A stretch of DNA of 64,000 nt from Alistipes sp. (GCA_017465575.1 JAFTVX010000033.1:1-64000), one strand, 5' to 3'. Counted from the first letter of the stretch, positions 33,977 to 43,794 are shown. Notes: a model not told the origin generated them from the sequence alone. Numbers and translations are program-made.

Positions 33977-34711
33977 ATGAAGACAGAACTTTGTGCCTAT
34001 TCGGTTGATGCTTGCCGTACGGCTGCCCGCTTGGGTGTCGACCGTGTTGAATTGTGCGCCTCGCCCGCCGAGGGTGGCGTAACACCCTCTTTTGCCACTA
34101 TCGAGCGTGTGGCAGCTATCGAGGACTTAGATGTAAGCGTTATGATTCGTCCCCGTGGTGGCGACTTCCTCTACTCCGACGACGAGTTCGAGACTATGCT
34201 CCTCGACATCGCGCGTGCCCGCGAGGCAGGTGCTACGGGCGTTGTCTTTGGCGTATTGACCGCCGATGGCAAGGTCGACAAGGAGCGTACTCGTCGCCTT
34301 GTTGAGGCGGCGGAAGGTATGGAGACTACCTTCCACCGTGCGGTAGATATGACCGAGGACTACAAGCAGGCGGTTGAGGATATCATCGAGGCTGGTTGCG
34401 ACCGCATCCTCACCTCGGGTAGCTACGACAAGGCTATCGACGGCATTATGGAGATTGCTCAGGCTGTCGCTGTGGCGCGTGGTCGTATCGAGATTATGGC
34501 TGGTAGTGGCGTGTCGTCGGCAAATGCCGTGCAGCTCGCCTCGGCAGGTGTCGATGCTCTGCACTTCTCGGCAAAGACCACTATCGAGGGCAATATGAAG
34601 TACCGCAACCCCCGCATCTCGATGGGCGGTAGCGATGCTGTCGATGAGTTCGCTTTGCGCTCGGTAGACGAGGCTGAGGTGCTCAATATTTTGAAACTAA
34701 TTAAGAGATAG
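33977..34711 (+). CDS. cutC: CutC-family protein
   Basis: 244 aa TIM-barrel protein. The opening ELCAYSVDACRTAARLGVDRVELCA, the PRGGDFLYSDDEFETM segment and FHRAVD, GCDRILTSG and MAGSGV blocks are typical of CutC. It was named for copper homeostasis, though the biochemical activity is not established. It is full length and 12 bp downstream of the LuxR gene. Confidence 0.9.
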   Translation: MKTELCAYSVDACRTAARLGVDRVELCASPAEGGVTPSFATIERVAAIEDLDVSVMIRPRGGDFLYSDDEFETMLLDIARAREAGATGVVFGVLTADGKVDKERTRRLVEAAEGMETTFHRAVDMTEDYKQAVEDIIEAGCDRILTSGSYDKAIDGIMEIAQAVAVARGRIEIMAGSGVSSANAVQLASAGVDALHFSAKTTIEGNMKYRNPRISMGGSDAVDEFALRSVDEAEVLNILKLIKR

Positions 34712-34718
34712 ATAGGAT

Positions 34719-35936
34719 ATGAGAAAGCTGTTTTTTGCATTTGTTGCCCTCTTGGCGGTAGGTTGTACCGAGGCCTATCAGCAGGGCGTTCCCGCCGAGT
34801 GGCGTGAGAGTCTTGAGAATGCTATCGACTCTTCGGAGCGTGGCGAGGAGCTAAAGGCTGCGTTGGAGTCTGTGGAGAAGAGCCAGCGCAAGGATATGGC
34901 ATACCTTATTATTAATATGCCCGACTTCGACCGCAATGGCATCGACCTCGAGCTTCTCAAGGAGAATGTCGAGTATGCCAATATCGCCCGTGAGCAGTTT
35001 GCTTGGGCGCAGCAGTTGCCCGAGGAGGTATACCTCTGCGATGTGTTGCCCTATGCCGTTGTCGACGAGGTGCGTGATTCATGGCGTAAGGAACTCTACG
35101 CAATCTTCGCCCCCGAGGTTGAGGGTTGCGCTACGATGTACGATGCTGTGTGCGCCGTAAATGCCAATATCCCTCGCCTTACGGGTGTTGATTACAACAC
35201 CTTGCGTGAGAAGACCAACCAGAGCCCCTCAGAGTCTATGCGTCAGGGTATGGCATCGTGCACAGGTCTCTCGATTTTGCTTGTCGATGCCTACCGTGCA
35301 GTAGGTATCCCCGCCCGCTTTGTCGGTACTGCCTCTTGGCACGACAACCGTGGCAACCACAGCTGGACCGAGGTATGGCTCGATGGCGAGTGGCGCGTTA
35401 CGGAGTACTACTTCCCCTCACAGCTCGACCACCTATGGTTTATGCCCGATGCCTCGAAGGCTAAGGCTGACGACCGCACCTACGCCATCTACGCTACACG
35501 CTTTGCTGGTGGCGATGACTGGTTCCCTATGGTGTGGGCTAATGGCGAGGAGGGCGCATCTGTCGATGAGTTGCCCCAGTGGGTTGGTGCTGAGAATGTT
35601 ACCCAGCACTATATCGACCTTGCCTATGAGCAGTATACCCGCCACTTGGAGGCTGGCACACACACCTTCTTGCGTATCGCAGGCTACAAGGAGCAGGGCA
35701 AGACCGAGCAGTCGGGCGACCGCGTGGCTATGGGTGTCGATATCTTCCGTGGCACCGAGCAGATGGGTGGTGGCCTCACCGCTGGTGAGTTGCGCGATAT
35801 GAACGACTTCTTCTCGGTACTTCTGCCCAAGAATACCGAGTATGAGTTGCGCTACTACAATGCCGCCGGCGAACTTCAAACCCAGAAGGTTCAGCTTGGC
35901 GAGGAGCCTGTTAAAGTGGATATCTTCTTGAACTAA
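34719..35936 (+). CDS. Transglutaminase-like lipoprotein
   Basis: 405 aa. The N-terminus ends in LLAVGC, a lipobox. A transglutaminase-like core contains the catalytic Cys in GMASCTGLS (near residue 177), His in RGNHSWTEVWLDGEW and a following acidic residue. It could act as a protease-like or peptidoglycan/protein-modifying enzyme at the cell surface. The C-terminal 100 residues look like a beta-rich Ig-like appendage. It is 7 bp downstream of cutC. Confidence 0.8.
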   Translation: MRKLFFAFVALLAVGCTEAYQQGVPAEWRESLENAIDSSERGEELKAALESVEKSQRKDMAYLIINMPDFDRNGIDLELLKENVEYANIAREQFAWAQQLPEEVYLCDVLPYAVVDEVRDSWRKELYAIFAPEVEGCATMYDAVCAVNANIPRLTGVDYNTLREKTNQSPSESMRQGMASCTGLSILLVDAYRAVGIPARFVGTASWHDNRGNHSWTEVWLDGEWRVTEYYFPSQLDHLWFMPDASKAKADDRTYAIYATRFAGGDDWFPMVWANGEEGASVDELPQWVGAENVTQHYIDLAYEQYTRHLEAGTHTFLRIAGYKEQGKTEQSGDRVAMGVDIFRGTEQMGGGLTAGELRDMNDFFSVLLPKNTEYELRYYNAAGELQTQKVQLGEEPVKVDIFLN

Positions 35937-35955
35937 GAGTTATAAGTATTTTTCG

Positions 35956-35963
35956 TATATTTG
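35956..35963 (+). promoter_or_regulatory. Promoter of the EcoRV-like locus
   Basis: TATATTTG matches TAnnTTTG and ends 19 bases before the nuclease ATG. No TTTG at the -33 distance. Confidence 0.5.
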
Positions 35964-35982
35964 CATCAAATATATAGAGACT

Positions 35983-36759
35983 ATGACCAAAGAAAAATTC
36001 ATTGAACTATTGCGTAAGGCAGTATGCAATTTTGGGAAAGCAATAAGTACTGAAGATGGTAATTGGGTGGTAAAAGGTTTTGTAGATATTCACAAGAATA
36101 TCTATACTATCTCTGCTGATACTAAGGTTATCTCTAAAATTATTGAGCTTTATATTTTTCCAAAAATAATTGAATTTGCTGCTGCTAATAATATGACAAT
36201 CGAATTGACAAAAGAACAGAACTTTTACCCTGATATAACATTTAAAGATGATGAGGGGAATCTTTTTGCTGTCGATTTGAAAAGTAGTTATCGCAAGACA
36301 GCTACTCACATAAATGGTCTTACATTAGGAGCTTTTACGGGATATTTTCGTGAAAGAAATAGTTTGAAGAATGTTACATATCCATATAGCGCGTATAAGG
36401 CACATATTGTTTTGGGTGTAATTTATGATATGGTTTCGGACATTGATGAATGTAAAATATATACATTGGATCAGCTTAACGAGATTGTATCTGTAATTAA
36501 GAATTTCCAATTCTTTGTGCGTGAAAAATGGGAGATTGCTCTTGATAGACCAGGTAGTGGAAACACCAAGAATATTGGATCTGTACATAAGATTGAAGAC
36601 TTAATTAATGGAAAGGGTTCATTTTCAGAGCTTGGTGAAGATGTATTTAATGATTATTGGATGTATTATTTAACGGCAGATATGGCTCGGAAGGCGGAGT
36701 TGCCCAAACCTTACTACACGAATATATCAGAGTATAAAAAGTTTAAGCATATTGAGTAA
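35983..36759 (+). CDS. EcoRV-family restriction endonuclease (GATATC)
   Basis: 258 aa type II nuclease. It follows R.EcoRV closely as I recall it: SADTKVISKIIELYIFPKI, active site YPDITF (D84) and AVDLK (D98, K100), LGAFTGYFRER, YPYSAYKAHIVLG, the recognition-loop segment GSGNTKNIGS and the final DYW...NISEY. The catalytic Asp, Asp, Lys triad is intact and most of the base-reading loop is retained, so cleavage at GATATC is a reasonable inference. The gene is AT-rich compared with cutC and the transglutaminase gene. The stop overlaps the methylase ATG (TAATG). Confidence 0.92.
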   Translation: MTKEKFIELLRKAVCNFGKAISTEDGNWVVKGFVDIHKNIYTISADTKVISKIIELYIFPKIIEFAAANNMTIELTKEQNFYPDITFKDDEGNLFAVDLKSSYRKTATHINGLTLGAFTGYFRERNSLKNVTYPYSAYKAHIVLGVIYDMVSDIDECKIYTLDQLNEIVSVIKNFQFFVREKWEIALDRPGSGNTKNIGSVHKIEDLINGKGSFSELGEDVFNDYWMYYLTADMARKAELPKPYYTNISEYKKFKHIE

Positions 36760-37826
36760 TGTTGTCTCAGCTATCACTATTTTCAGAACAAATACCACAT
36801 CTTGCTAAATTTCCATCTACCCGTTATCAAGGGAGTAAACAGAAATTTGCAGACTGGATATGGGAATGTATTAAGCATATTCCCTTTCACTCTGCATTGG
36901 ATGCCTTTGGAGGAACTGGATGTATATCTTTCCGATTAAAAGAAGAGGGTAAAAGTGTGACATACAATGATATTCTTCCATTTAATTATATTATAGGGAA
37001 AGCTATAATTGAAAATACTAGTGTTATATTGGAAAATGAAGAGGTTAATAAACTTCTATATAAACAACAAGATGTAGTGTATCCCACTTTTATTGAGGAT
37101 ACATTTAGGGATATATATTTTACGAATGAAGAGAATCGATGGCTGGATGTTGTTTCTACAAACATTCGCAGAATTGACAATCCATACAAGCAGGCTATTG
37201 CCTATTTTGCATTATTCCAATCTTGCATAATTAAGCGACCTTATAATCTTTTTCATCGCAAAAATCTGTATGTTCGCTTGCAAGATGTCGAGCGAAGTTT
37301 TGGTAATAAGAAAACTTGGGATACTCCATTTGAAGAACATTTCAGAAAATTTGTAGAAGAGGCTAATGCTGCTGTTTTTAATAATGGAGAGAGTTGTTTA
37401 TCTATAAACAAAGATATATTTGATGTTAAAGAAAACTATGACTTTGTTTATATAGACACTCCATATCTAAATGATAGTGGAATGGGGGTTGATTATGCTG
37501 ATTTTTATCATTTTCTAAATGGACTTGTTGATTATGATAATTGGCGTAATATGATAGATTACAATAGCAAACATTTGAGATTGTATCGACAACCGAATGT
37601 TTGGAATAATGAAGTAACTATTAAAAAAGCATTTGAACAATTGCTTTCCAAATTCAAAGATGCAACTATGGCGATATCGTATCGATCAAATGGTATTCCT
37701 ACGATAGATGAAATTGTTGCAATATTGGAGGGTTTAGGTAAGAAAGTTACAGTTCATCAAAGTTGTGATATTAAATATGTGCTTAGTACTAGGCACAGCA
37801 AGGAGGTTTTAATAGTGGCGCAGTAG
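36759..37826 (+). CDS. DNA adenine methyltransferase partner of the EcoRV-like nuclease
   Basis: 355 aa N6-adenine methyltransferase of the D12 class. Motif X is STRYQGSKQKFADWI, the SAM site ALDAFGGTGCISF and the catalytic motif IV reads IDTPY, a variant of DPPY. The central part (RPYNLFHRKNLYVRL) is the probable recognition region. It should protect host GATATC. It does not look like the Dam-type M.EcoRV that I remember; the nuclease seems to be paired here with a methylase of another lineage. It is AT-rich like the nuclease gene and translationally coupled to it. Confidence 0.85.
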   Translation: MLSQLSLFSEQIPHLAKFPSTRYQGSKQKFADWIWECIKHIPFHSALDAFGGTGCISFRLKEEGKSVTYNDILPFNYIIGKAIIENTSVILENEEVNKLLYKQQDVVYPTFIEDTFRDIYFTNEENRWLDVVSTNIRRIDNPYKQAIAYFALFQSCIIKRPYNLFHRKNLYVRLQDVERSFGNKKTWDTPFEEHFRKFVEEANAAVFNNGESCLSINKDIFDVKENYDFVYIDTPYLNDSGMGVDYADFYHFLNGLVDYDNWRNMIDYNSKHLRLYRQPNVWNNEVTIKKAFEQLLSKFKDATMAISYRSNGIPTIDEIVAILEGLGKKVTVHQSCDIKYVLSTRHSKEVLIVAQ

Positions 37827-37829
37827 TTT

Positions 37830-38017
37830 AATAAGACTTTAAGAATAGTAGTGGCGTATGTAAGAAGCTTTGTAGTTCTCTCATATGCCACTTTGTCTAA
37901 TCAACATTAGACTTATTCCTTAGGATTTGCCAATTGTTTGTTATCTGTTAGTGATCATACTAAAAGCACTTTTACAAAAGCGAATAAATCTAATAAAAAC
38001 ACTTTTGCAAAAGCGAA
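37830..38017. repeat. Nested palindrome and two 23-bp direct repeats after the methylase gene
   Basis: Outer pair AATAAG (37830-37835) and CTTATT (end of 37907-37917). Inner pair AGTGGCGTATG (37850-37860) and CATATGCCACT (37882-37892). Farther right, AAAAGCACTTTTACAAAAGCGAA (37962-37984) is repeated with three differences at 37995-38017, 33 bases apart; the second contains the palindrome CTTTTGCAAAAG. No gene in the gap. Confidence 0.7.
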
Positions 38018-38040
38018 AATATATAAGAAAATTTAGTTTG

Positions 38041-38075
38041 TAGAGGCTAACTTTTTGGGTTAGCCTCTATTTTTA
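38041..38075 (+). terminator. Terminator of the EcoRV-like locus
   Basis: A perfect 11-bp stem TAGAGGCTAAC / GTTAGCCTCTA with a TTTTTGG loop, followed by TTTTTAT on the plus strand. It ends at the stop codon of the convergent 38073 gene. Confidence 0.8.
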
Positions 38076-38441
38076 TGGTGCATAGTCTATCTCGCTTTCG
38101 CGTTGGATAGCCTTTGCTACCATCTCGGCAGAGCGACGGACAAGGGCGGGGTGCATCACGCGCTGACCGCCTCGCTCATAGACCTTACCGCCCAATGCCA
38201 ACCACGCTGCGGTGTGGTAGGCATCCACGGCATCGTGCTCGCGGTAGCACTCCCAGAGGAAGTCGCCCTTGCGCTCCATCTTCACCGACTTAAGGTGGGC
38301 GCATAGGTCCTTGTCGCGTACCTCATCGCCGATATCCATAATATCCCAGTCGTACTCCCTGATTAGCGGGCCAAGATACTCCTTGCCGACAAATAGATGA
38401 TTGCCGTGCATCGATGCCACAAATTCATAGTTTGGTTTCAT
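38073..38441 (-). CDS. Small protein of unknown function
   Basis: 122 aa from the ATG at 38441 (131 aa if the in-frame ATG at 38468 is used). Soluble, acidic and basic patches, rich in Trp and Tyr; segments YDWDIMDIGDEVRDKDL and HTAAWLALGGKVYERGG look like a compact alpha/beta domain. I do not recognise it. Composition is like the core genome, so it is probably a real gene. The start codon ATG 38441 lies inside the outer arm of a 131-bp palindrome, so its translation could be structure-controlled. Confidence 0.55.
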   Translation of the reverse strand: MKPNYEFVASMHGNHLFVGKEYLGPLIREYDWDIMDIGDEVRDKDLCAHLKSVKMERKGDFLWECYREHDAVDAYHTAAWLALGGKVYERGGQRVMHPALVRRSAEMVAKAIQRESEIDYAP

Positions 38442-38570
38442 AACACACTTTTGTTTATGATTAGACATTATGCTCCATCGGCTGTCGATATGTCAAAGAG
38501 CGATGGGTGGTGTGTAGATACACGACACCCCATTAGGCGTTCGACAGCCCTCGATGGATAGGTGTGTTAT
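38440..38570 (-). repeat. 131-bp nested palindrome overlapping a start codon
   Basis: Outer arms ATAACACAC (38440-38448) and GTGTGTTAT (38562-38570). Middle arms CCATCGGCTGTCGA (from 38475) and TCGACAGCC...GATGG (to about 38556). Inner hairpin ATGGGTG...GTGTA/TACAC...CACCCAT (38503-38532), fully paired except for two 2-nt bulges and a GA loop. As RNA on the minus strand it would sequester the ATG of the downstream gene. Confidence 0.8.
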
Positions 38571-38726
38571 TTGCCCGAATGGGCTATGTTGTTAAATGAT
38601 TTTGGGGTAGAATTACACCACAAAGGTACGACTTTTTCGCCGTTCTGCAAATTCCCGAGCCACAAAAATAAAAGATGCCGCCACCACGACGATGTGTTAG
38701 CGGTATCTTCTTTCGTTTGTAACTTG

Positions 38727-39323
38727 CTATGCCTCAAACTTTTCGCCCATAAACCAGCGGGGGAGGTTGCAACCGATATAGTTGCCAACTATCGACCACC
38801 ACCAAGCACCGAGCATTGCCCATTCGAAGCGCTCCGTGATGATTGCCACGCCATAGTAGTAGGCATCGGCAACGCAGTGCGGAAGACCGCACATAATAAA
38901 TACAGGAACGCCGAATAGCAACGGCAGGTAGTGGCCACGGCGTGCGCCATATACGGCGAGCGACATAATCATACCTGTGCCCGAGGCCGTTACGATAAGT
39001 CCGTGCCACGAGGCTGCGGTGCGGGCAGCAAGAATGGTGTCGAGGTGACCGATAACGGCATCATTTGCCACATAGTGCGTGATGATAGCCGCCAAGAAGC
39101 AACCTACGGCATTACCCAAGAGCATAGGCACCAAACGCCACGACTCGCGGTAGGGGAGGTAGCCCGCCTTGCCAGTATATAGTTGTGCGCCACACATCAC
39201 CACCGACAGCAGACCGAAGGCGAAGAGTACAGCACCAGCCAAGCCACCAACTCTGAGATATACAAGGCCGGCGATGCCGATCATAAGACCGGCAAAGACC
39301 GACATTGATAGGAAGTGCCTCAT
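38727..39323 (-). CDS. Formate/nitrite-transporter-family membrane protein
   Basis: 198 aa with about six membrane helices. GLVYLRVGGLAGAVLFAFGL and AQLYTGKAGYL are FNT channel features, followed by LLGNAVGCFLAA and GVPVFIMCGLPHCVADAYYYG. It is shorter than FocA/NirC (about 280 aa) but of a size common in Bacteroidota. Its substrate is a small anion at best guess. It overlaps leuS by one base (TAATG), an odd pairing that is presumably transcriptional only. Confidence 0.75.
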   Translation of the reverse strand: MRHFLSMSVFAGLMIGIAGLVYLRVGGLAGAVLFAFGLLSVVMCGAQLYTGKAGYLPYRESWRLVPMLLGNAVGCFLAAIITHYVANDAVIGHLDTILAARTAASWHGLIVTASGTGMIMSLAVYGARRGHYLPLLFGVPVFIMCGLPHCVADAYYYGVAIITERFEWAMLGAWWWSIVGNYIGCNLPRWFMGEKFEA

Positions 39324-42082
39324 TACATTACGATGTTAATAATCTTGCCCTTAACGACGATAATCTTCTTGGGCTGCTTGCCCTCCAACCACTTCTGTGC
39401 GCCGTCCGTAGTTACGATATGCTTAACGATATCGTCCTGAGCCATATCGAGGGCGTACTCCTGCTTGAAGCGGAGCTTGCCGTTAATCATCACGGGGTAC
39501 TCAAACGAGTTCTCAACGAGGTACTCAGCCTTGAACTCGGGGTACTCGGCATCGCAAACGGTGGTGTCGTGACCCAAAGCCTCGCGCCACAACTCCTCTG
39601 CCATATGGGGTGCGAAGGGTGCGATAAGCGCTGTGAGGGGCTCCAAAATCTCGCGCTTCGAGCAGTCGCCCAACTCGTTGAGACATATCATAAAGGCGGC
39701 AACCGAGGTGTTGAACGAGAAGTTCTCGATATCCTCTCTTACCTTCTTGATGGTCTTGTGCAGGGTCTTAAGCTCGGCGGGGGTAGCCTTCTCATCGTTG
39801 ACGAGCTTTACGCCATCGCGTGAGTAGAACTTCGACCAGAGGCGGCGCAAGAACTTATGCACACCGTCTATACCGTTGGTATCCCAAGGCTTCGACTGCT
39901 CCAAAGGACCGAGGAACATCTCATACATACGCAAGGTGTCGGCACCATATGCCTCGACGATATAGTCGGGATTTACGACATTGAACATCGACTTCGACAT
40001 CTTCTCGATAGCCCAGCCGCAGATATACTTGCCATCCTCCAAGACAAACTCGGCATCGGCAAACTCGGGGCGCCACTTGCGGAAGGCGTCGAGGTCGAGA
40101 ACATCGTTCTTCACGATATTTACATCGACATGAATCTCCTGTGTATCATACTCCTTCTTCAAGCCGAGCGACACAAACTTATTGGTGCCTACGATGCGGT
40201 ATACGAAGTTCGAGCGACCCTGAATCATACCCTGGTTAACGAGCTTCTTGAAGGGCTCCTCTTCCGAGATGTAGCCCAAGTCGTAGAGGAACATATTCCA
40301 GAAGCGAGAGTACATCAAGTGACCCGTAGCGTGCTCGATACCACCGACATAGAGGTCGACATTGCGCCAATATTCGTTAGCCTCCTTGCTTACCAGACCC
40401 TTTGAGTTGTGGGGATCCATATAGCGGAGGAAGTATGCCGACGAGCCAGCGAAGCCGGGCATCGTAGAGAGCTCGTAGGGGTAGCCCTCCTCGGTATGCC
40501 AGCCCTCGACACGAGCCAACGGAGGCTCACCCTCGGCGGTAGGACCAAAGTCCTTGATAGGGGGCAGTGTAAGGGGCAGCTTGTCATCAGAGAGGCGGTA
40601 GGCTACATCATCCTTGTAGTAGATGGGGAAGGGCTCACCCCAGTAGCGCTGACGCGAGAAGATAGCATCACGCAAACGGTAGTTGATAAGCTTCTTACCC
40701 AAGCCACGGCGCTCCACCTCGTCGAACATAAAGTGGATGGCATCCTTGACATCCATACCGTTGATAAGCTCCGAGTTAATCACCTTGCCCTCCTTGGCAT
40801 CGTACGACTCAACCTCGAGGTTGCCACCCTCGACAACGGGGATGATGTCGAGACCAAAGTGGCGAGCAAAGGCGTAGTCACGCGAATCGTGTGCAGGAAC
40901 TGCCATAATAGCGCCCGTACCGTAGCCTGCCAATACATAGTCCGAGATGTAGATAGGAATCTGGCGACCAGTGAAGGGGTTGATAGCGTAAGAGCCAGTC
41001 TTAACGCCACTTACACGCTTGGTGTCGGCGATACGCTCACGCTCCGAACGGCGCTTTGTCTCGGCGATATATGCCTCGACAGCCTCCTTGTTCTCATCCG
41101 TGGTAAGCTCCGCAACCCACTCGTGCTCGGGGGCGATAACCATAAATGTAACGCCATAGATGGTGTCGGGGCGTGTGGTGAAAATCTCCAACTTACGCTC
41201 CGAATCGGCGATGTCGAAGAATACCTGAGCACCTACCGAGCGACCAATCCAGTTGCGCTGAATCTCCTTCAACGACTCGCTCCACTCCAACTTCTCTAAG
41301 CCGTCGAGCATACGCTGTGCATACGCCGTGACGCGCAACAGCCACTGCTTCATGCGCTTCTGCTCCACGGGGTGGCCACCACGCACCGACAAGCCCTCCT
41401 TAACCTCGTCGTTAGCCAACACAGTACCCAACGCAGGGCACCAGTTTACCATAGTGTCGGCACGGAATGCAAGGCGGTAGTTCTGCAAGGTCTGCTCCTT
41501 AGCCTTCTCATCCATCGCGCGCCACTCCTCGGCAGTGAAAGTAAGGTGTGCAGTCTCGGCAGCATCGATACCCTCCGAGCCATTAGCCTCGAAGTGTGCT
41601 ACAAGGGCGGTGATAGGCTCTGCCTTTTTCGTTAGGTTGTTGTACCAGTGGTCGAACATCTTGAGGAATGCCCACTGTGTCCAGTGGTAGTATTCGGGCT
41701 CAGAGGTGCGTACCTCGCGCGACCAGTCGAAAGAGAAGCCGATCTTGTCGAGCTGCGAACGGTAGCGAGCGATATTCTCGTCGGTAGTTACCGCAGGGTG
41801 CTGACCTGTCTGGATAGCATACTGCTCGGCAGGAAGACCGAAGGCATCGTAGCCCATAGGGTGCAAGACATTGAAGCCTCGCTGACGCTTATAGCGCGAG
41901 TAGATATCCGATGCGATATAACCGAGGGGGTGTCCTACATGCAAGCCCGCACCCGAGGGGTAGGGGAACATATCCAACACATAGAACTTGGGGCGTGAGG
42001 GGTCTACATCTACACGGTAGGTGCCCTCATCTTGCCACTTCTGCTGCCATTTTTGCTCAATGGCCTTAAAATTATACTCCAT
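39323..42082 (-). CDS. leuS: Leucyl-tRNA synthetase
   Basis: 919 aa class I synthetase. HIGH motif as [16 protein letters not shown]1 editing domain in the middle (region of [18 protein letters not shown] and [19 protein letters not shown]), KMSKS motif as [14 protein letters not shown] and C-terminal anticodon-binding and appended domains. All catalytic and editing landmarks are present. The length is typical for Bacteroidota. Confidence 0.97.
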   Translation of the reverse strand: MEYNFKAIEQKWQQKWQDEGTYRVDVDPSRPKFYVLDMFPYPSGAGLHVGHPLGYIASDIYSRYKRQRGFNVLHPMGYDAFGLPAEQYAIQTGQHPAVTTDENIARYRSQLDKIGFSFDWSREVRTSEPEYYHWTQWAFLKMFDHWYNNLTKKAEPITALVAHFEANGSEGIDAAETAHLTFTAEEWRAMDEKAKEQTLQNYRLAFRADTMVNWCPALGTVLANDEVKEGLSVRGGHPVEQKRMKQWLLRVTAYAQRMLDGLEKLEWSESLKEIQRNWIGRSVGAQVFFDIADSERKLEIFTTRPDTIYGVTFMVIAPEHEWVAELTTDENKEAVEAYIAETKRRSERERIADTKRVSGVKTGSYAINPFTGRQIPIYISDYVLAGYGTGAIMAVPAHDSRDYAFARHFGLDIIPVVEGGNLEVESYDAKEGKVINSELINGMDVKDAIHFMFDEVERRGLGKKLINYRLRDAIFSRQRYWGEPFPIYYKDDVAYRLSDDKLPLTLPPIKDFGPTAEGEPPLARVEGWHTEEGYPYELSTMPGFAGSSAYFLRYMDPHNSKGLVSKEANEYWRNVDLYVGGIEHATGHLMYSRFWNMFLYDLGYISEEEPFKKLVNQGMIQGRSNFVYRIVGTNKFVSLGLKKEYDTQEIHVDVNIVKNDVLDLDAFRKWRPEFADAEFVLEDGKYICGWAIEKMSKSMFNVVNPDYIVEAYGADTLRMYEMFLGPLEQSKPWDTNGIDGVHKFLRRLWSKFYSRDGVKLVNDEKATPAELKTLHKTIKKVREDIENFSFNTSVAAFMICLNELGDCSKREILEPLTALIAPFAPHMAEELWREALGHDTTVCDAEYPEFKAEYLVENSFEYPVMINGKLRFKQEYALDMAQDDIVKHIVTTDGAQKWLEGKQPKKIIVVKGKIINIVM

Positions 42083-42113
42083 AACTAACTATATTTGTTT
42101 GTATCTTATTTTT

Positions 42114-42542
42114 CTATTCGTCGTCGTCATCCTCATCGTCGTCGATAAAGGGTGCATCGCCATAGAAGAGGTTATCCATCAACGAGTCGATATCGCGCCT
42201 ATCCTTCTTCGTTGGGCGACCCATACCGCGCTCACGGAATACGAAGATTGTCTCGTGCGGAACATTCAGCTTGTCCAACTCCTCCTGCGGTGTGCAGTTG
42301 AGGCAGTAGTTCGGCACATTCTTCGCCGGCTGGCGGCTCGACACCAAGTCGAGGACCTTGTAGCTATATGTTACCCTCTCGCGCCTAACCGTTATGTGGT
42401 CGCCAACCTTGACCTCGCGCGAGGGCTTGGCATAGGCGTCGTTGACCAATACGCGGTTGTGGCGTATGGCATCGGCGGCATCGGAGCGCGTCTTGAAGAT
42501 GCGCACCGCCCAGAGGTACTTATCGAGTCTTATTTCGCTCAT
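42114..42542 (-). CDS. S4-domain RNA-binding protein (Hsp15-like)
   Basis: 142 aa. The N-terminal S4 fold (MSEIRLDKYLWAVRIFKTRSDA, RVLVNDAYAKPSREVKVGD) is like Hsp15, which binds 50S subunits carrying nascent chains. The C-terminus is very acidic (about ten Asp/Glu). It overlaps the upstream ftsW by 23 bp, so it is co-transcribed with the dcw genes. Confidence 0.85.
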   Translation of the reverse strand: MSEIRLDKYLWAVRIFKTRSDAADAIRHNRVLVNDAYAKPSREVKVGDHITVRRERVTYSYKVLDLVSSRQPAKNVPNYCLNCTPQEELDKLNVPHETIFVFRERGMGRPTKKDRRDIDSLMDNLFYGDAPFIDDDEDDDDE

Positions 42543-43791
42543 TCTCTTCTCTAAGTTGGTTTGTTCGGCTCACGCTGATAATCATACCGAAGGCGAGCGT
42601 GGTAAAGAGCAGCGAGGTGCCACCACGCGATATAAGCGGGAGTGTCTGACCCGTTTCGGGTATTATGTTCACCTGCACAAAGATGTGCAACAGCGCCTGA
42701 CAAGTGATTAACAAGCCAAGGCCCATGGTCATCAGCGCTGGGAATGCCGTCTTACACTTCTTGCATATCTCCATCGAACGGAAGAAGACCCACAGATAGA
42801 GCAACATGAGTATGAGGCCGATGATTAGGCCATACTCCGAGAGGAAGAAGGCGTAGGCATAGTCGCTCTCGGGGTGGATAACCACGGCACGCGAGGTGCT
42901 GTGTCCTGCGCCCTCGCCAAAGAGACCGCCATTGCGTATGGCAATCATCGCACGCTGAGTATCCGACAACTCGTAGCTTGCGTTCACCTTGTCGTCGCCA
43001 AGCCACTCGTTGGCCCATGTCGAGAGACGGCCACCTGCCGTATCGCCACGACCCATGCCCACCATCGACATAGCGCCCAAGCCAAGAACGCCCACAGTGC
43101 CGAGTATCACCGTAAACTTCACAAGCTCCTTAAGGCGTACACGGCCGATATAGAGCATCACGATAGATACAAGGAAGATAAGCACGGCTGTCGAGGTGTG
43201 TGCGGGCACGATAACCAAGCACGACAGGATGATAGGGCCAAGCAGAGGTATCGTATTCTCGCGGATTATGCGTTGCTGCTTAGGGTCGGACAATCGCCAC
43301 GATGTAGGCAGCAGGTTTATCTTGTTGATATTGCCCTGGCGCGACTCCATGCGGCGGGCAAGCATCAAGATAGTGAGGATTTTAAGACCCTCGGAGGGCT
43401 GAAACTGAATAGGGCCAATGGCAATCCATCGGGCTGCACCGTTGGTCGTAGTACCCACGAAGTAGGTGGCTACGGTAAGTGCGATAAATATGTAGTAGAA
43501 CAACGGCGTTAGGCGCATAAAGACTTTATAGTCAATCTTATGCACGATGAAGATGGTGGGAATGGCCAAGACCACAAACATAATCTGCTGACGCAGTGAG
43601 TCGGTCGTTGTCATTCGTGACGATATGTCGTAGGCCATCTTCGCTGTCGAGGAGTATACCACAAGCACCGACACGACGAGCAACACCGTGAAGATAATCC
43701 ACAGTGTGCGGTCGCCCTCGAAGATGCGGCGATTCTTCTCCAACAGCGTGCGTGCTGCCTCGGCGTTACTATTTTTGTTCTTCTCAGCCAT
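42520..43791 (-). CDS. ftsW: Cell-division lipid II polymerase FtsW
   Basis: 423 aa SEDS-family glycosyltransferase with ten helices. It has the GAARWIAIGPIQFQPSE signature, a central periplasmic loop with GEGAGHS and a C-terminal NIIPETGQTLPLISRGGTSLL, all diagnostic of SEDS proteins. Context (murD before, ftsI upstream) identifies FtsW rather than RodA. It polymerises septal peptidoglycan with FtsI. Confidence 0.93.
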   Translation of the reverse strand: MAEKNKNSNAEAARTLLEKNRRIFEGDRTLWIIFTVLLVVSVLVVYSSTAKMAYDISSRMTTTDSLRQQIMFVVLAIPTIFIVHKIDYKVFMRLTPLFYYIFIALTVATYFVGTTTNGAARWIAIGPIQFQPSEGLKILTILMLARRMESRQGNINKINLLPTSWRLSDPKQQRIIRENTIPLLGPIILSCLVIVPAHTSTAVLIFLVSIVMLYIGRVRLKELVKFTVILGTVGVLGLGAMSMVGMGRGDTAGGRLSTWANEWLGDDKVNASYELSDTQRAMIAIRNGGLFGEGAGHSTSRAVVIHPESDYAYAFFLSEYGLIIGLILMLLYLWVFFRSMEICKKCKTAFPALMTMGLGLLITCQALLHIFVQVNIIPETGQTLPLISRGGTSLLFTTLAFGMIISVSRTNQLREENERNKTR

Positions 43792-43794
43792 TGG

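Noticed and set aside
37962-38017. Start of a CRISPR array
   Set aside because: Only two imperfect 23-bp units with a 10-bp spacer, and no cas genes.
42874-43512. 212-residue plus-strand frame opposite ftsW
   Set aside because: Antisense shadow of ftsW; His/Cys-rich composition is typical of a shifted frame.
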